From Desulfuromonas sp. (GTDB lineage: Bacteria; Desulfobacterota; Desulfuromonadia; Desulfuromonadales; Trichloromonadaceae), in NCBI GenBank assembly GCA_030145265.1, contig JAQYWA010000116.1:1-6675 (forward strand): a stretch of DNA of 6,675 nt, written 5' to 3'. Position numbers and translations under genes: made by a program. The first letter of the stretch is position 1; each line of letters begins with the position of its first letter. Positions 5,533 through 6,675 of the stretch are shown here, one piece after another. A model generated the notes under the pieces. That model made no database searches. It had not been told where the DNA came from and saw nothing but the letters and a program-made list of their open reading frames with translations.

Positions 5533-6675
5533 AGCCGCTGGTTTCTCTGCGGGCGGCCGCCAGCTACGACCGCCCCGTCATCGCAGCGGCGCTTGACGAA
5601 CTGCTGGCCCCGTTGGGCGGCATGGCGGCTTTCGTCCAACCGGGTCAGAAAGTACTGATCAAACCCAACCTGCTGTCGGCCAAGGCCCCGGAAAAAGCCG
5701 TCACCACCCATCCAGAAGTGGTGCGGGCGGTCATCCGCATGGCCCAGCAGGCCGGCGGCATCGTCGCCGTGGGCGATTCGCCGGGCGTCGGCGCCCCCCG
5801 CCATGTGGCGGCACGTTGCGGCATCCTCGCGGTTATCGAGGAAACCGGCGCGACCTTCGCCCCCTTCAGTGAATCGGTAAAAGTCCGCCCTTTCGGGGGC
5901 ACTTTTCACGAACTTGAAATCGCCCGCGACATCCTTGACGCCGATGTCATCATCAACCTGCCCAAACTGAAAACCCACCAAATGATGGGCTTTACCTGCG
6001 CCGTCAAGAACCTTTTCGGTGCCGTGGTCGGCATGCGCAAGCCGCGGCTGCACCTGCAAGCCGGAACCGACAAAGCTTTTTTCGCTCTGATGCTGCTCGA
6101 ACTGGCCGAACACATCCGCCCCGCCCTGTCGATCGTCGATGCCGTCACCGGCATGGAAGGCGACGGACCCGGCAGCGGCGATCCGGTCCATATCGGCGCA
6201 TTGCTGGCCGGCGCCGACCCGCTGGCGGTGGACACCGTAGCCGCCGACTTGGTGCGACTGGCCCCGGAACAGAATTGGCCGCAAAAAATCGCCCGTCAGA
6301 CCAATCGCTGCGGCAGCCGCCTCGACGAGGTGGAAACAATCGGCGACGCCCTGGAGGGGCTGCGCCCCAAAAGCTTTCGGCCTTCGAAGACCGCCGACGT
6401 CAATTTCGGCCTCCCCCCGTTCCTCAAGAACCGCCTGCGCCGCAGTCTGACCGCCTTGCCAGCCGTCGACCTGTCACGCTGCGAGGCCTGCGGCCTGTGT
6501 GTCAAACATTGTCCGCCCGAAGCCATGAGCCTCGCCAGCAATCGGCTGCACATTGACTACAAGCGCTGCATCGGCTGTTTCTGCTGCCAGGAACTCTGCC
6601 CGCACGCAGCGCTGCTGACCCGTCAGGGGCTGCTGCTGCGACTGAGCCGGTTTCTGCAGAGGCGGCCGACAACGC
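5529..6675 (+). CDS. DUF362 protein with C-terminal 2[4Fe-4S] ferredoxin domain (3' end cut by window edge)
   Basis: Iron-sulfur protein of the DUF362 family, whose function is unknown. The 382 residues visible contain a DUF362 domain over about 36-245, with VLIKPNLL (42-49), GDSPG (82-86), NLPKLKTHQMMG (143-154) with VKNLFGAVVG (159-168), and GMEGDGPGSGDP (208-219) followed by ADPLAVDTVAADLV. After a linker comes a bacterial-type ferredoxin module with two complete CxxCxxCxxxCP motifs: Cys318, 321, 324, 328 and Cys347, 350, 353, 357. Cys352 is an additional cysteine within the second motif. Two [4Fe-4S] clusters and an electron-transfer role are therefore likely, in the cytoplasm since no signal peptide is seen. 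The ATG at 5529 overlaps the yjbQ stop (ATGA), with only a weak AGG at 5516-5518, so translation probably depends on coupling. There is no stop by 6675, but both domains look complete, so little of the C-terminus is missing. Confidence 0.92.
   Translation, partial: MKPLVSLRAAASYDRPVIAAALDELLAPLGGMAAFVQPGQKVLIKPNLLSAKAPEKAVTTHPEVVRAVIRMAQQAGGIVAVGDSPGVGAPRHVAARCGILAVIEETGATFAPFSESVKVRPFGGTFHELEIARDILDADVIINLPKLKTHQMMGFTCAVKNLFGAVVGMRKPRLHLQAGTDKAFFALMLLELAEHIRPALSIVDAVTGMEGDGPGSGDPVHIGALLAGADPLAVDTVAADLVRLAPEQNWPQKIARQTNRCGSRLDEVETIGDALEGLRPKSFRPSKTADVNFGLPPFLKNRLRRSLTALPAVDLSRCEACGLCVKHCPPEAMSLASNRLHIDYKRCIGCFCCQELCPHAALLTRQGLLLRLSRFLQRRPTT

Noticed and set aside
5469..6284. 271-codon open frame on the - strand over the yjbQ/DUF362 junction
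   Set aside because: It is antisense to the conserved DUF362 coding sequence, whose motifs are continuous on the + strand; the shadow protein shows no domain.

Overview
The window is a GC-rich, densely packed bacterial chromosomal segment. It holds seven genes: six on the + strand and one divergent gene on the - strand cut by the left edge. Gene content (a tyrosine recombinase of the XerC type, bacterial phosphoenolpyruvate carboxylase, YjbQ, a DUF362-ferredoxin protein), the GC-rich codon use and the ATGA-coupled genes fit an anaerobic or microaerobic Gram-negative bacterium. My best guess is the Desulfuromonas/Geobacter group, from general resemblance only; no rRNA or taxon-specific marker is present.

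Layout. Positions 1-665 (-) carry the first 221 residues of a XerC-like recombinase; its C-terminal catalytic half lies beyond the left edge. A 135-base divergent intergenic region (666-800) follows, with a strong ribosome binding site for xerC and, for the + strand, a -10-like box, a TTAACGTTAA palindrome and a ribosome binding site. Positions 801-3596 encode a complete 931-residue phosphoenolpyruvate carboxylase, an anaplerotic enzyme, with catalytic and feedback-inhibitor residues conserved. Two small Cys/His-rich genes follow: a 61-residue putative zinc-binding protein (3683-3868) and a 122-residue HNH-nuclease-like protein (3865-4233) that overlaps it by four bases and seems to start at TTG.

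A well-formed sigma-70-type promoter (4259-4287) then precedes a three-gene operon whose genes overlap by ATGA: a membrane-anchored alpha/beta hydrolase with an intact Ser-Asp-His triad (4310-5140), a YjbQ-family protein (5137-5532), and a DUF362 protein with a C-terminal 2[4Fe-4S] ferredoxin domain (5529 to the right edge, open at the end). The last gene has no stop codon inside the window.

How the genes work together: xerC (chromosome dimer resolution) and ppc (oxaloacetate supply) look like independent housekeeping genes sharing an intergenic region. The tight coupling of the hydrolase, YjbQ and DUF362-ferredoxin genes suggests co-production, but no shared pathway can be deduced from sequence. 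I see no CRISPR array, insertion sequence, tRNA, rRNA or clear defence system. The least explained parts are the paired small zinc-type genes and the hydrolase/YjbQ/DUF362 operon.
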